From Polyangiaceae bacterium (GTDB lineage Bacteria > Myxococcota_A > Polyangia > Polyangiales > Polyangiaceae), in contig JAFGBI010000092.1 in the NCBI GenBank assembly GCA_016933275.1, positions 1-64,000 of the forward strand: a stretch of 64,000 nt of DNA, written 5' to 3'. Positions 45,906 to 54,592 of the stretch are shown in pieces; positions within the stretch are counted from its first letter, which is position 1; the number at the start of each line of letters is the position of its first letter. Under the pieces are notes generated by a model that saw nothing but the letters and a program-made list of their open reading frames with translations, did not search any database and was not told the origin of the DNA. A program made the position numbers and the translations under genes.

Positions 45906-46603
45906 GGTGCCGCCTCGCCGGCGGTCCCGACGAAGCGATAGCCAACCCCGCGGACGGTCTCGATGTAGTCACGCGCCGAGTCCAGCTTCTCGCGGAGGCG
46001 CTTGACGTGCGTGTCCACGGTGCGCGTGGTGATGTCAGCCTGGATGCCCCAAACGTCGTCGAGGAGCGCCGCCCGCGACTGAACGCGATCGCGACGTTCG
46101 TACAGAGTGAGGAGGAGCTTGAACTCGAGCGCAGTGAGCTCGATCTCCACCCCCGCCACCCAGACACGATGGGCCTCGCGATCGACGCGGAGAACCCCGA
46201 ATTCGACGACCCCCGTCCCTGCGCGGGACTCCCGACGCCCGCGGCGCAGGATCGCCTGGACGCGAAGGAGCAGTTCGCGAACGCTGAAGGGCTTCACGAT
46301 GTAGTCCTCCGCGCCGAGCTCGAACCCCACCACGCGATCGATCTCCTCTCCCCGCGCGGTCACCATCACAATCGGTACCGCACGCGTCCTGGTGTCGTCC
46401 TTGAGAGTGCGGCACACCTCCGTGCCCGAGATATCGGGGAGCATGAGGTCGAGGAGCACGAGATCGGGTGCGTGTTCGTGAGCCAGCGCGAGCCCTTCAC
46501 CCCCGGTTGCGGCGAGGATCACTTGATGCCCGGCGTGGCGGAGATTAAACTCGAGAACCTGCCTCAGGTCCCGCTCATCTTCGACGACGAGGATCTTTGC
46601 CAT
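45902..46603 (-). CDS. phoB: PhoB-like response regulator
   Basis: The 233-residue protein is an OmpR/PhoB-class regulator. The receiver domain has E8, D9, phospho-acceptor D52 (VLLDLMLPD), T80 region VMVTARGE and Lys in DYIVKPFS. The C-terminal winged-helix DNA-binding domain reads ELTALEFKLLLTLYERRDRVQSRAALLDDVWG...RTVDTHVKRLREKL, ending YIETVRGVGYRF. It is the upstream gene of the pair and is transcribed before the sensor kinase. Regulon unknown; phosphate control is inferred from family resemblance. Confidence 0.92.
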   Translation of the reverse strand: MAKILVVEDERDLRQVLEFNLRHAGHQVILAATGGEGLALAHEHAPDLVLLDLMLPDISGTEVCRTLKDDTRTRAVPIVMVTARGEEIDRVVGFELGAEDYIVKPFSVRELLLRVQAILRRGRRESRAGTGVVEFGVLRVDREAHRVWVAGVEIELTALEFKLLLTLYERRDRVQSRAALLDDVWGIQADITTRTVDTHVKRLREKLDSARDYIETVRGVGYRFVGTAGEAAP

Positions 46604-47282
46604 GGTGACTCCGATAGTCCCGCACCCAGGGGGGCAGGTCCGAGCGACGAGGGGAGGCAGACCCGCTGATTCGCCACGTATACCAGCTTGCTCGGCAGCG
46701 CGGCGACACCTCGCCAGACCCGGGGGGGCGATGGGCGACCGCCACGTGCTGGGCGCCGGCAGAGTGGCCGGTCGTCGCGGGCAGGGCGTCCCCCCGACGG
46801 GGAAGGTGCGCGCCCGCCTGCGCCCAGGGACCTGTGATGCAGCGTGCCCGTTGGGTCGTCACTTGCTCGCGGACTACCTCTTGGCGGTGACTTTGGGGTG
46901 ACGAAACGGCAACAGGTCGCGGGCTTTCCAGGAGCCACGCCCAGGGGGATGGTCGCAACCAGGGCCACACCGACGGCGACGCTGCCGACGCGACGACGGG
47001 TCGCCCACGCTCGCAATCCCCGGGACCCGTCGGTAGAGACGTACTGACACGGCCGCCACCCGCATCTGCTCTGGTGGCTACCGTTTCCCCCACCGACAAA
47101 CCCTGCGGCGACAGATCGTCTTGGCTTCCCATACTGATCGTCTTGCCAGGACGCCTGGAGGCAGCCGCATTCAAGGGTTGACTCGGGGCCCGGCATCGCG
47201 GAGCGTTCGTGCCCAGCCCTAGGCTGTTCGTGGGGCGCGGGGCCGAAAACCGATTCGGCCGACCCATCGAGGAGGTTCTGTC
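46604..47282. other. Divergent intergenic region
   Basis: This 679-bp region separates the two-component genes from the OmpA-like gene. No supportable gene was found. A minus-strand segment around 46930-46990 translates to a hydrophobic stretch (VGSVAVGVALVATIPLGVAPG) that looks like a signal or membrane segment, but the flanking frame is broken and low-complexity. It could be a decayed small exported protein gene. Confidence 0.35.
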
Positions 47283-48137
47283 GTGTATAGACGCTCGTTG
47301 TGGATCCTGCTGGGCACGTTGACCCTCGGCTGTGGCCACTGGCACGAGAAGTACGACCAAGAGGTCGCCAGGTATGGAATGCTCGCCAACCAGTTCACGC
47401 AGGAGAAGACGGACCACGCCGCGACCCGCGCCGAGCTCGAGACGACGCAGAAGAAGGTGCTACGTCTGAGCGACGAGCTGAAGAAGATGGGCGTCGATAT
47501 GGACAGCCTGGCGAAGCAGCTTGAGGTCGAGGGTACGGAGAAGCAGAAGCTTGCGTCCTCCCTGGAGCAGATGCGACGGGCGCTGGATGAGTACAAGGTG
47601 CGGGCTGCCCAGCTCGAGCGTATCAAGAAGCGGTTCGAGGAACTCTCCTCCAAGCTGAAGAAGCTCACCGAGCTCGGTCTCAAGGTTGAGATCCGCAACA
47701 ACCGCATGGTCATCCGGCTGCCAGGCGACGTCCTGTTCGCCTCCGGCAGCGACAAGCTCCAGGACGAGGGCAAGAAGGTGATCACCGCCGTTGCCGAGGT
47801 CATCCGCAAGGATCCCGACCTCGCGAAGCGGTACTACCAGATCGCCGGTCACACCGATGACAGGCCGCTCAAGGGCGGTCAGTTCAAGGACAACTGGGGC
47901 CTCTCGGTGATGCGTGCTCGGAGCGTGCTGGTGTTCTTGGTCGCGCCTCTGGACGACAAGGAGGGTGGCGGTGGTCTCGATGCCCGCAAGCTCCACGCCG
48001 CGGGCTATGGCGAGACGGATCCCGCCGTCACGAACAAGGACGACGAGACGCGCAAGCAGAATCGTCGGGTGGAGCTGGTGGTGATGCCCGATGTCGAGGA
48101 GATGCTCGACCTCAAGTCCCTCAGCGCCGTCCCCTGA
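47283..48137 (+). CDS. OmpA-family lipoprotein with coiled coil
   Basis: The 284-residue protein has a lipoprotein signal (LWILLGTLTLGC). A long coiled coil spans about residues 20-130, rich in Glu, Lys, Leu and Gln heptads. A C-terminal OmpA-like peptidoglycan-binding domain spans about 135-275: VEIRNNRMVIRLPGDVLFASGSDKL, ITAVAEVIRKDP, IAGHTDDRPLKG, NWGLSVMRARSV, LHAAGYGETDPAVTNKDDETRKQNRRVEL. It likely tethers the outer membrane to peptidoglycan. The domain order resembles MotB-like and Pal-like proteins of myxobacteria. GTG start with GAGGAGG about 8 nt upstream. Confidence 0.88.
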   Translation: MYRRSLWILLGTLTLGCGHWHEKYDQEVARYGMLANQFTQEKTDHAATRAELETTQKKVLRLSDELKKMGVDMDSLAKQLEVEGTEKQKLASSLEQMRRALDEYKVRAAQLERIKKRFEELSSKLKKLTELGLKVEIRNNRMVIRLPGDVLFASGSDKLQDEGKKVITAVAEVIRKDPDLAKRYYQIAGHTDDRPLKGGQFKDNWGLSVMRARSVLVFLVAPLDDKEGGGGLDARKLHAAGYGETDPAVTNKDDETRKQNRRVELVVMPDVEEMLDLKSLSAVP

Positions 48138-48440
48138 CCTGCTTCGAGCCCGAACGACGAGAGGTCGAGCTCACGCCCCCTTCACCGGGACGGGGGGTGG
48201 TCCTTCGTCCAATCGCCGAGCGGGAGCGAGCTCGGTCGGTCGAGCCCGAAACACGAGCCATGCTTTTTGACCCCTTCCGGCCCTTCCGGGGCAAGGGCCA
48301 CGTCAACCCCGACCTATTTGGCGAGGGCTCCATCGGCTACCGGTCGTTGACTTCTGTCCCGAGTGTCCCCTTCGGCAGATCAGCCGCCGGTCCACGAATC
48401 GCTGCGCGCACGGCCAGACTCTCACCGGGGAGGACAAGAA
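48138..48440. other. Intergenic region upstream of the TlpA-like gene
   Basis: This 303-bp region has no gene. The GGCCCTTCCGGGGCAAGGGCC stretch near 48280-48300 can fold into a hairpin after the OmpA-like gene. An open frame continues from 48363 but lacks coding character. Confidence 0.35.
48427..48433 (+). promoter_or_regulatory. Shine-Dalgarno site setting the TlpA-like start
   Basis: GGGGAGG lies 7 nt before the GTG at 48441. It decides for this start over the upstream in-frame ATG region at 48363. Confidence 0.6.
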
Positions 48441-49004
48441 GTGGTAGCAACCCGACGGGATGTGAAGCCGACGGACGGTTGGATCAGACTGCGGAACCGC
48501 CTGGGTTCGGCTCTACCCTATGCGCTCATCGGGCTCGCGGCCTTCTGGCTCTGGTGGCCGCGCGCTTCGGGACCCGAAACGGGCGTACCGGCCCCTGATT
48601 TCGAGCTGCCCATCCTCTCCCAGGAGGGACCGCGATTCCGGCTCGCCGAGCAACGCGGCACGCCGATCCTGATCGAGGTTTTCGCGAGTTGGTGCGGGGT
48701 TTGCCAGAGGAATGCGTCCACCCTGGCGGAAATCGCCAAGGCCGCGAGGAAGGGCCCCGTCCGGATCGTTGCAGTGAGTGTTGACGAGGAGCCGGATGTC
48801 GCCCGAGCAGCGGCCCGCGATTGGAATCTCTCGGTCGATGTCCTGCACGCCGACGCCGGCTTCGCCCGTGACTATGCGATCTCCACCCTCCCCACGTTCA
48901 TCCTGGTGGACGGGTCGGGCATGGTACGCGAGGTGGTGTCCGGGCCGGTCAGCCGGAGCCTCCTGGAGGCATGGCTCGCCAGCGTGGGCGCTCCGCAAGA
49001 GTAG
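48441..49004 (+). CDS. Membrane-anchored TlpA-like thiol-disulfide oxidoreductase
   Basis: The 187-residue protein has one N-terminal membrane anchor (ALPYALIGLAAFWLWW, about 24-39). A thioredoxin-like domain of the TlpA/ResA type follows: PAPDFELPIL, EVFASWCGVCQRNAS with active-site C85-x-x-C88, VRIVAVSVDEEPD and the cis-Pro loop STLPTFILVDGSG. Such proteins reduce or form disulfides outside the cytoplasm, for example in cytochrome c maturation or oxidative protection. No cytochrome genes are adjacent. Start as decided by GGGGAGG. It converges on the beta-propeller gene. Confidence 0.9.
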   Translation: MVATRRDVKPTDGWIRLRNRLGSALPYALIGLAAFWLWWPRASGPETGVPAPDFELPILSQEGPRFRLAEQRGTPILIEVFASWCGVCQRNASTLAEIAKAARKGPVRIVAVSVDEEPDVARAAARDWNLSVDVLHADAGFARDYAISTLPTFILVDGSGMVREVVSGPVSRSLLEAWLASVGAPQE

Positions 49005-49017
49005 CGAGGCGAACGCC

Positions 49018-50487
49018 TCAGCCCTTCTCGAGAGTGAGCCTGGTGACCTTCCAGATCGGGGGTGCGTTGACGAGCTCGACCGCGTAGACGCGGGTCCCTT
49101 CGGGCCCCGTTGTCGTGACCCGGGCCCTGGCAGCGCTGTTGGTTATGGTGAGTAGCTCGGCCGTGGTCAGCACCTTGCCCGCCACCTTGCTGCGCCGGGC
49201 GTCGCAGGACGCCTTGCCGTTGCTCTCGCACTGGCGCATCTGCTTCTCGATCTCCTGTGCGGGCTCGGTGTCCGCCAGCTCGGCGGCCCGGTCGTATTCG
49301 TGACTCGCCAGACGTTGCACAAGCTCGATCGCTGCGTCCTTCGGCGTACTGGCGAGCTCCACCGTACCAACTTCACGGGGCTTCTTCGACTCTGGTGGGT
49401 GAGCATTGCAGGCAAACTTGGCCGCGCCCCACATAACGAGCGTCGAGAGCGCCACTACACCCAACATGCCGAGTGTCTGCACGTCCGGCGCCGGCACGTC
49501 GGATTCTTTCCGGGCGATCGGAGCCTTCCGTGTCCGGGTGGGTGCAGCGACGCTCGCCGCCGGGCGGATCTCTCGTTCCCGCCTGTCGATCTTCCTCACC
49601 GCAACGGCTGGCGATGCGGGACGATGGTCTCGCTCCGGGTGGGGAGCCGTGTGTCGCACGGCGCCGGTCCGAAGGCTGACCCGCACCGCGTCGCCACCGT
49701 CGACCGCCACCGCAAGCCAGTTTCTGGCCCCGAAGGCCACCCCCGCCACCTGGCGGTCCGAGAAGACGACGCTCGCGACCTCCTTCTTGGTGTTACGGGC
49801 GAAGACGAGCACCCGATCAGCGGCGGCGCGCACGGCCACCAAGGCGCCATCTGCGGAACCGACCGGACAGTCGGGCTTCGGACGGTCCTGGTCGGTGCCC
49901 TCGAGCTCCACCAGGAGACCAGGAGGCGACTCATCGCTGGGGACAACGTGCACTGCCGAGCCGACGCACACGGCCCAACCGCCACCGGCGAGGGCACATA
50001 CCGCAGAAACGGCCCCCGGCAGATCGACGACGGCCACCTCCTCCAGGTCGGACTCGTCGAAGATGCGAAGTTTCGCGTCGCGGCAACCCACCCCAATTCG
50101 ATCACCCGCCGCAGCCCAGGCCACGGCCCGAGCACCTTCGACAGCTATGCTCCGAGGTTCGTCCCCAGGGTCGATGATCTTGACGCCGTCATTCGTCAGC
50201 ACGGCGGCCACGCCATCGCGGTCGACGGCCACGGACTTGGGCGTGCCCTCCACGTCGACCTCGTCGCTGCGCTGCCCCGATTCCCCGTCCCACCAGGTGA
50301 GGAGGCCGACGTCGTCGAGCGTGATCACCTCCTCGTCGGTCACCCCGATACCGAGGATCTTCCCCCCACACTCGGTCTTCCAAAGGGGCTGCTCGTCGTC
50401 TCCAGTGTTGACGAGCAAGGTGGCCCCATCAGCGGTGACGAGGAAGGACTCTCCCTCGTCGCAAGCGAGCAAGTTCGTGCGGCGCAT
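49018..50487 (-). CDS. Beta-propeller-like protein with C-terminal membrane anchor
   Basis: The 489-residue protein has an N-terminal region (about 1-270) of repeated beta-strands like a WD40/PQQ propeller: LVTADGATLLVNTGDDEQPLWKTECGGKILGIGV, GLLTWWDGESGQ, VAVDRDGVAAVLTNDGVKIID, and so on. A charged linker follows, then one membrane helix (TLGMLGVVALSTLVMWGAAKFAC, about 345-367). The C-terminal domain of about 110 residues ends VYAVELVNAPPIWKVTRLTLEKG and resembles DUF4878-like lumazine-type folds only loosely. Without a signal peptide the propeller is predicted to be cytoplasmic and the C-terminus periplasmic. Function unknown. Confidence 0.7.
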   Translation of the reverse strand: MRRTNLLACDEGESFLVTADGATLLVNTGDDEQPLWKTECGGKILGIGVTDEEVITLDDVGLLTWWDGESGQRSDEVDVEGTPKSVAVDRDGVAAVLTNDGVKIIDPGDEPRSIAVEGARAVAWAAAGDRIGVGCRDAKLRIFDESDLEEVAVVDLPGAVSAVCALAGGGWAVCVGSAVHVVPSDESPPGLLVELEGTDQDRPKPDCPVGSADGALVAVRAAADRVLVFARNTKKEVASVVFSDRQVAGVAFGARNWLAVAVDGGDAVRVSLRTGAVRHTAPHPERDHRPASPAVAVRKIDRREREIRPAASVAAPTRTRKAPIARKESDVPAPDVQTLGMLGVVALSTLVMWGAAKFACNAHPPESKKPREVGTVELASTPKDAAIELVQRLASHEYDRAAELADTEPAQEIEKQMRQCESNGKASCDARRSKVAGKVLTTAELLTITNSAARARVTTTGPEGTRVYAVELVNAPPIWKVTRLTLEKG

Positions 50488-50578
50488 CTGTGTTCCCGGG
50501 CTGGGGCTTGGACCCCGTCACTCGGGGGGAGCCCTGTGGCACCGGCGTATACCCCGTTTGAGCCGGCGTCGCGACCTC

Positions 50579-50736
50579 CTAGAACAGCAATCGCGTTGAT
50601 TGCTGCGGCAAATCAACGAACTCGGGGCCTGGGTCGTCTGGGTGCCTGGCCGCGCCCGCGGTGAAGGTTCGGGAGGGGTACCGACCTGGGAGCAGCCCTC
50701 GGGGCCCATGCGGTTGACAGCCTGATCGCTGCGCCA
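50579..50736 (-). repeat. Repeat family A, degenerate inverted copy
   Basis: The left part (CTAG-A-ACAGCAATC..GTTGATTGCTGCGGCAAATCAA) matches the 5' portion of the copy at 23204-23363. The right end (TTGACAGCCTGATCG) matches its terminus. The central hairpin is replaced by unrelated GC-rich sequence, so folding is lost. The rest of the 465-bp gap (50488-50952) shows no gene. Confidence 0.6.
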
Positions 50737-50952
50737 GCGGTCGTGGCCGCGGATCGTGGATCCGCGACATCGGCGATTTTGCGCAAGTTCTGGGTTTGCG
50801 CGTCGGCGGGGGCAGGGCGCGGCTTCGAGGACAGGACCGGCCGACGGGAAAGGCCGAGCCGGTCGCCTCTCGGGCGGCTCCTCGGTCGCTTGGCTCGTGG
50901 CGGACATTGGGGTGGCGTGGTGAGACCGCCCTGGTGGAACTAGGATGGCCGG

Positions 50953-51657
50953 GTGGCAGAGGCCCCTCCAGAGCCTACCCGCGCGGCTCCGGTCGTGTCC
51001 GACCGGACGCGGGCCGGCGCGCTCCGCTCCCTTGCGGCGCGCCGCTCGGCGTCACACCTGTGGGTCCGCGTTGCCCGGTGGGTCGTTCCGATGATTGGCG
51101 TAGGCTTTGGGGCGCTGATGTTGGTCGTGCGATTCGGCACGGGCGCCACGAATCTGGATGAGCTACTGGGGCGCGCCATCGGGGCCATCTGTTGGGTTGG
51201 CGGGGGACTGGCCTTGCTCGGGCTCGCTCGCGCCGACGATGCGGCGGATGACCGCGACGGGATCACCGCGCTCGTCCACCTACGTGGACACCAGCGCAGT
51301 GCGCTCGCTCGTGCCCGCCGGACGACCGCGGGATGGGTCGTCATGGGGACGATCTGTCCCACCGCGATCGGGCTCGCCGTCCTCGAGGTGGCCCTCGCGC
51401 GGTCCCTGAGTGACCTCTGGGTCGCCGTGGTGCTGGGCACGGGGGCGGCCGCATTCACGGCGTTCGCGAGCGTGATCCTCGCGTTGGTGGCTCGTGCGGC
51501 GGCAGCGCTGAACCCCCACCGACCACGCCTGATGGCGGCGGCGCTCCTGCTGATCCCCGAACTCGTTCGCACCGCCGGGCTCACGATACCCAGTGTCCCG
51601 TCGGTGCTCGCCGCGGTACTGGAGCAAACGTTGAAGCTTGGAGCGGGAGCCGCGTGA
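50953..51657 (+). CDS. Integral membrane protein of an ABC-like cluster
   Basis: The 234-residue protein has about five or six hydrophobic segments: WVVPMIGVGFGALMLVVRF, AIGAICWVGGGLALLGLA, WVVMGTICPTAIGLAVLEVAL, LWVAVVLGTGAAAFTAFASVILALVA, and LMAAALLLIPELV. There is no signal peptide or known motif. It overlaps the next gene by 4 nt, and that gene encodes a degenerate ABC ATPase-like protein. It is therefore best viewed as a membrane subunit of an ABC-2-like complex. GTG start. Confidence 0.65.
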   Translation: MAEAPPEPTRAAPVVSDRTRAGALRSLAARRSASHLWVRVARWVVPMIGVGFGALMLVVRFGTGATNLDELLGRAIGAICWVGGGLALLGLARADDAADDRDGITALVHLRGHQRSALARARRTTAGWVVMGTICPTAIGLAVLEVALARSLSDLWVAVVLGTGAAAFTAFASVILALVARAAAALNPHRPRLMAAALLLIPELVRTAGLTIPSVPSVLAAVLEQTLKLGAGAA

Positions 51658-52757
51658 GTCAACTCGTGATCCGGGGATTGAGCGCGCCTGGTCTGACGCT
51701 CGCCGAGCTCACCCTCGGGCCGGGTCTCTATCCAATCCTCTCCCGAGCCGAGCCGGGGAGCGCCTTGGTCGCCGCCATTGGTGGGCAGCTTCGTGGAAGA
51801 TCCGGCACGGTCACCGTGGGGGGGGCGGACCCCCAACGAAGCCCCCGGACCCGTGCTCGCATCGCCTTGCTCCTGGCGGCGGAGGCGCTGATGCCAGCTC
51901 GCACGGTAGCCACCTCCATCACCGAAGCGCTGGGACCGCGGGAAGCGCCGAACGCGCTCGCCGCGGTCGGCCTCGAGACTTGGGCCCGGCGAGATCCCCG
52001 CCGCCTCTCCCCAGCGGAGTGTCGGAGCGTGGCGCTCGCCGTGGCTCTGGCGACCAGCCAGCCTCTCGTCGCCGCCTTGTACGAACCCCTTGCGGCGACC
52101 CCCGGCATGAGCCGCGATCTGGTGATCGACCGGCTGCGCGAGCTGGCGGCCAATGGCACCACCGTCATACCCGTGACGAGCAGCGTCCGCGACGTGGAGC
52201 GCATCGGCGGGGATCCCCACGTGCTCGGGAGAGGGATCGCCCTTCGGATCGGGACCCCCTTCGGCGCACAACACGGCGGCCGCGATGCGGAGTTCGTGCT
52301 CGAGGCAAGCTCGGTCCGGAAGCTTGCCGCGGGGCTCCTCGACCTGCCTGCGATCACCGGGCTTACCTTCGACGAGGTCCTGGCACCCACCCAAGTACGA
52401 GTGCGCTCGGTCGATGCGCGCGCCGGAAGCCTGGCGATCCTGCAGGCTGCCTCCGAACGAGGAGTGTCGATCACGACGTGGCGCCTCGAGCCTCCCACTC
52501 TGGACGTGATGCAGGCGACGGCAGCGAGCGCGGCCCGCGCGGCCGTCGAGCGACGACCGGCAGCCGCCTCGCCCGATCCGTGGACGGTCGCCATGCCGTT
52601 CGGGCTCGCGCCGCCACCCCCCCCTCCGCCACCAGGAGGTGCCGACCCGCCCTTCGACGGACCCGAAGCCACGCCTCCTTCGACCGAGGAGGTTCGGACA
52701 GAATTGGACCCTGCCGCCCCATCTGGGAAAACTCCGGCGTTTCGTTCCGAGGACTGA
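51654..52757 (+). CDS. Degenerate ABC transporter ATPase-like protein
   Basis: The first 215 of 367 residues follow the ABC ATPase fold order (LAELTLGPGLYPIL..., IGGQLRGRSGTVTVGGADPQ, RARIALLLAAEALMPARTVATSITEAL, LSPAECRSVALAVALAT, GTTVIPVTSSVRDVERI). The catalytic motifs are gone. Walker A is SRAEPGSAL (residues 30-38) with no GKS/T; the signature is LSPAE; Walker B ends in LVAALYEP with Tyr (143) where Asp is expected. ATP hydrolysis is thus unlikely. A further domain (about 220-300) and a proline-rich tail follow. It overlaps both flanking membrane-protein genes (4 nt and 1 nt), so all three form one operon. Confidence 0.75.
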   Translation: MSQLVIRGLSAPGLTLAELTLGPGLYPILSRAEPGSALVAAIGGQLRGRSGTVTVGGADPQRSPRTRARIALLLAAEALMPARTVATSITEALGPREAPNALAAVGLETWARRDPRRLSPAECRSVALAVALATSQPLVAALYEPLAATPGMSRDLVIDRLRELAANGTTVIPVTSSVRDVERIGGDPHVLGRGIALRIGTPFGAQHGGRDAEFVLEASSVRKLAAGLLDLPAITGLTFDEVLAPTQVRVRSVDARAGSLAILQAASERGVSITTWRLEPPTLDVMQATAASAARAAVERRPAAASPDPWTVAMPFGLAPPPPPPPPGGADPPFDGPEATPPSTEEVRTELDPAAPSGKTPAFRSED

Positions 52758-53446
52758 TGCTCGATCCGACTCTTCGCGGCATTGACCTCTCCTGGCGCCG
52801 TTTGACCTTGGGGCGGATGCCGCTCGCGCCGGGGATCGCTCTCATCTTCGTAGCGTTCGTCGCCTGGCTGGAGCGTCAGCAGAGCGGGGCGATCGCCGCG
52901 GACCGAGCGCTCACGGGCGCGACGATGGGCGTGGCCTTGCCGCTGATGGTAGTGGCGCTCCTCCACCGCCTGGCACCGGGTGAGCGACTCGACCAGATGC
53001 TCCTTCCGCTGTCGCGCCATGGGGTCAACCGTCGAGGGGCCGTGCTTGGATACTTGGGAGCACTGTCGGTGGTGTCGGGTGGATGCGGTATGATCCTTGC
53101 TTGGGTGGCCGTCCTTGTCGCCCGCGGGATTGCGGACCCCATGCTCGGTAGTGATCTGGCGACGAGTGCGTGGATCGGAGCCTTGGGCGGGATTTCCTAT
53201 GCATGGCTGCTTGGGCTCGGTGCTTGCGTCGGGGCTCGCGGGGGTGGTCGCTGGACCCTCTTGCTGCTCGATGCGGGCCTGGGGATGGGAACGGGAACGT
53301 TGGCGCTCCCTTGGCCTCGCGCCCACCTCAGAAACCTGCTCGGCGCAGAAGGACCTCTGGTACTCGCGCAATGGACGGCGGTGCCGTGGCTCTTGGCCCT
53401 GACGTCCATCGCGATGCTCGGAGTGTTTTTCCGCGTTCAGCGTTGA
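52757..53446 (+). CDS. Integral membrane protein, third gene of the ABC-like cluster
   Basis: The 229-residue protein has about six membrane segments: LAPGIALIFVAFVAWL, GATMGVALPLMVVALLH, AVLGYLGALSVVSGGCGMILAWVAVLVA, AWIGALGGISYAWLLGLGACVG, WTLLLLDAGLGMGTGTLAL, and AVPWLLALTSIAMLGVFF. The MLLPLSRHGVNRRGAVLGYL segment resembles the coupling loop of ABC-2 type permeases (for example in NatB/CcmB-like proteins). It starts with an ATG that overlaps the previous stop (TGATG), so translation is coupled. Probably the second membrane subunit of the complex. Function unknown. Confidence 0.65.
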   Translation: MLDPTLRGIDLSWRRLTLGRMPLAPGIALIFVAFVAWLERQQSGAIAADRALTGATMGVALPLMVVALLHRLAPGERLDQMLLPLSRHGVNRRGAVLGYLGALSVVSGGCGMILAWVAVLVARGIADPMLGSDLATSAWIGALGGISYAWLLGLGACVGARGGGRWTLLLLDAGLGMGTGTLALPWPRAHLRNLLGAEGPLVLAQWTAVPWLLALTSIAMLGVFFRVQR

Positions 53447-53494
53447 CCGCCACCGCTGGCACGTGGGGGATCGCCGCGCTAGGCTGCGCCCATC

Positions 53495-54202
53495 GTGAGG
53501 GGTGTCCTGTTCCAGTTCGAGGACCTCCAGGCGTTGGCCTGCAAGCTGGAGGAGAACGGTGGTGAGCAGGAGCTCGAGCTGCCAGGGCTCACGGGTGTTC
53601 GCGAGGGGGAGTGGCTGCTCGTGACCATCACCGTTGGCGAGGACAACACGTCCGTCGCCGCCTGTGCGGTGGACCGAGGTGATGGATTGCGAATCGCATT
53701 CGCGAATCGGGACTGGGAACGGCTACTCGAGTTTGCCCACGTGGGAGGCCCCCCCAGCGCGAAGCCGCCGGACCCGGTAATTCCCATATCGCAGCTCGAA
53801 CCGCCCGCAGCCCACGTGCTGATCGTCGATGATGATGACGGGGTGCGGGCGGTGGTGGCTTCCGTGTTGAGCAACGCCGGATACCTTGCGTCGGGGGTGG
53901 GCAGCGCGGAAGAAGCGTTCGATCGGCTCCGAACCGAGCAGGTGGACCTCGTGGTTCTGGATTGGTGCCTGCCGGGAGTGGATGGGGTCGCCTTCTGCCG
54001 TCGTCTACGCGACGACCCGCGGCTCGGCGATATTCCGGTGTTGCTGATGTCGTCGCACTGTTCCCCCTGCGAAGTGTCAGCGGCGCTCGCGGCCGGTGCC
54101 GACGACTTCGTGGGCAAGCCCTTCCGCGCCCCAGAGCTGGGGGCACGGCTCCTCGGACTCCTCCGGCGCTCTCAGCTCCCCGTGTCGGTGGGACGCGGCT
54201 AG
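53495..54202 (+). CDS. Response regulator with PilZ-like N-terminal domain
   Basis: The 235-residue protein has an N-terminal beta-rich region (about 1-85, GVREGEWLLVTITVGEDNTSVAACAVDRGDGLRIAFANRDWERLLEFA) that resembles a PilZ-like fold without clear c-di-GMP motifs. A receiver domain (about 107-225) follows, with acidic pocket VDDDDG, phospho-acceptor D156 (VVLDWCLPG) and K in DFVGKPF. Output is unknown. GTG start, 48 nt after the ABC-like cluster on the same strand. Its TAG stop codon is formed inside the left end of repeat A copy 54199-54358. Confidence 0.75.
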   Translation: MRGVLFQFEDLQALACKLEENGGEQELELPGLTGVREGEWLLVTITVGEDNTSVAACAVDRGDGLRIAFANRDWERLLEFAHVGGPPSAKPPDPVIPISQLEPPAAHVLIVDDDDGVRAVVASVLSNAGYLASGVGSAEEAFDRLRTEQVDLVVLDWCLPGVDGVAFCRRLRDDPRLGDIPVLLMSSHCSPCEVSAALAAGADDFVGKPFRAPELGARLLGLLRRSQLPVSVGRG

Positions 54203-54358
54203 AGCACCGATCAGGTTGCCGACCGCAACGGCAGCGCTGGAAGCGCGTCCGTGCGAGACGAGGACGCGTTTCCAGCGCTGCCTCTGGAGAGGCCTGCTGC
54301 CGGTTCGGTGCTCTAAGTTGTTGATTTGACGCAGCAATCAACCTGATTGCTGTTCTAG
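54199..54358 (+). repeat. Repeat family A, complete reference copy
   Basis: This is a complete copy with inverted termini (left CTAGAGCACCGATCAGGTTG, right CAACCTGATTGCTGTTCTAG). A nested pair GAGCACCGA/TCGGTGCTC spans about 54202-54313. Central hairpin arms GGCAGCGCTGG... and ...CCAGCGCTGCC have one G-T pair, and a TTGATT/AATCAA hairpin follows. TA dinucleotides border both ends, as with TA-target transposon derivatives. The element begins within the upstream stop codon. Confidence 0.9.
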
Positions 54359-54592
54359 CGGTCCACGCTGGTGGTACGGAACGCGGGTCGACCGCTGGCT
54401 GCCGAATGACTGGGGCCAAGAGCGCGCCACGGTCGAAATGACCGCCCGCCCAGCCCGCGGGCCTCGCTCGCGACGGCCTGGGTCACCGGCCTGGTCACGG
54501 CAGCGGCTTCTGGTCGGGTCGCCCGAGGAGCGAGGCGCTCGATCGCCGCAACGTTGCGGCACGCACTGACTCGCGACCCCGAACGAGCTCGC

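Noticed and set aside
46930-46990. Membrane-segment-like peptide in the gap before the OmpA-like gene
   Set aside because: The hydrophobic stretch is short, the frame is broken on both sides, and no start with a ribosome-binding site was found.
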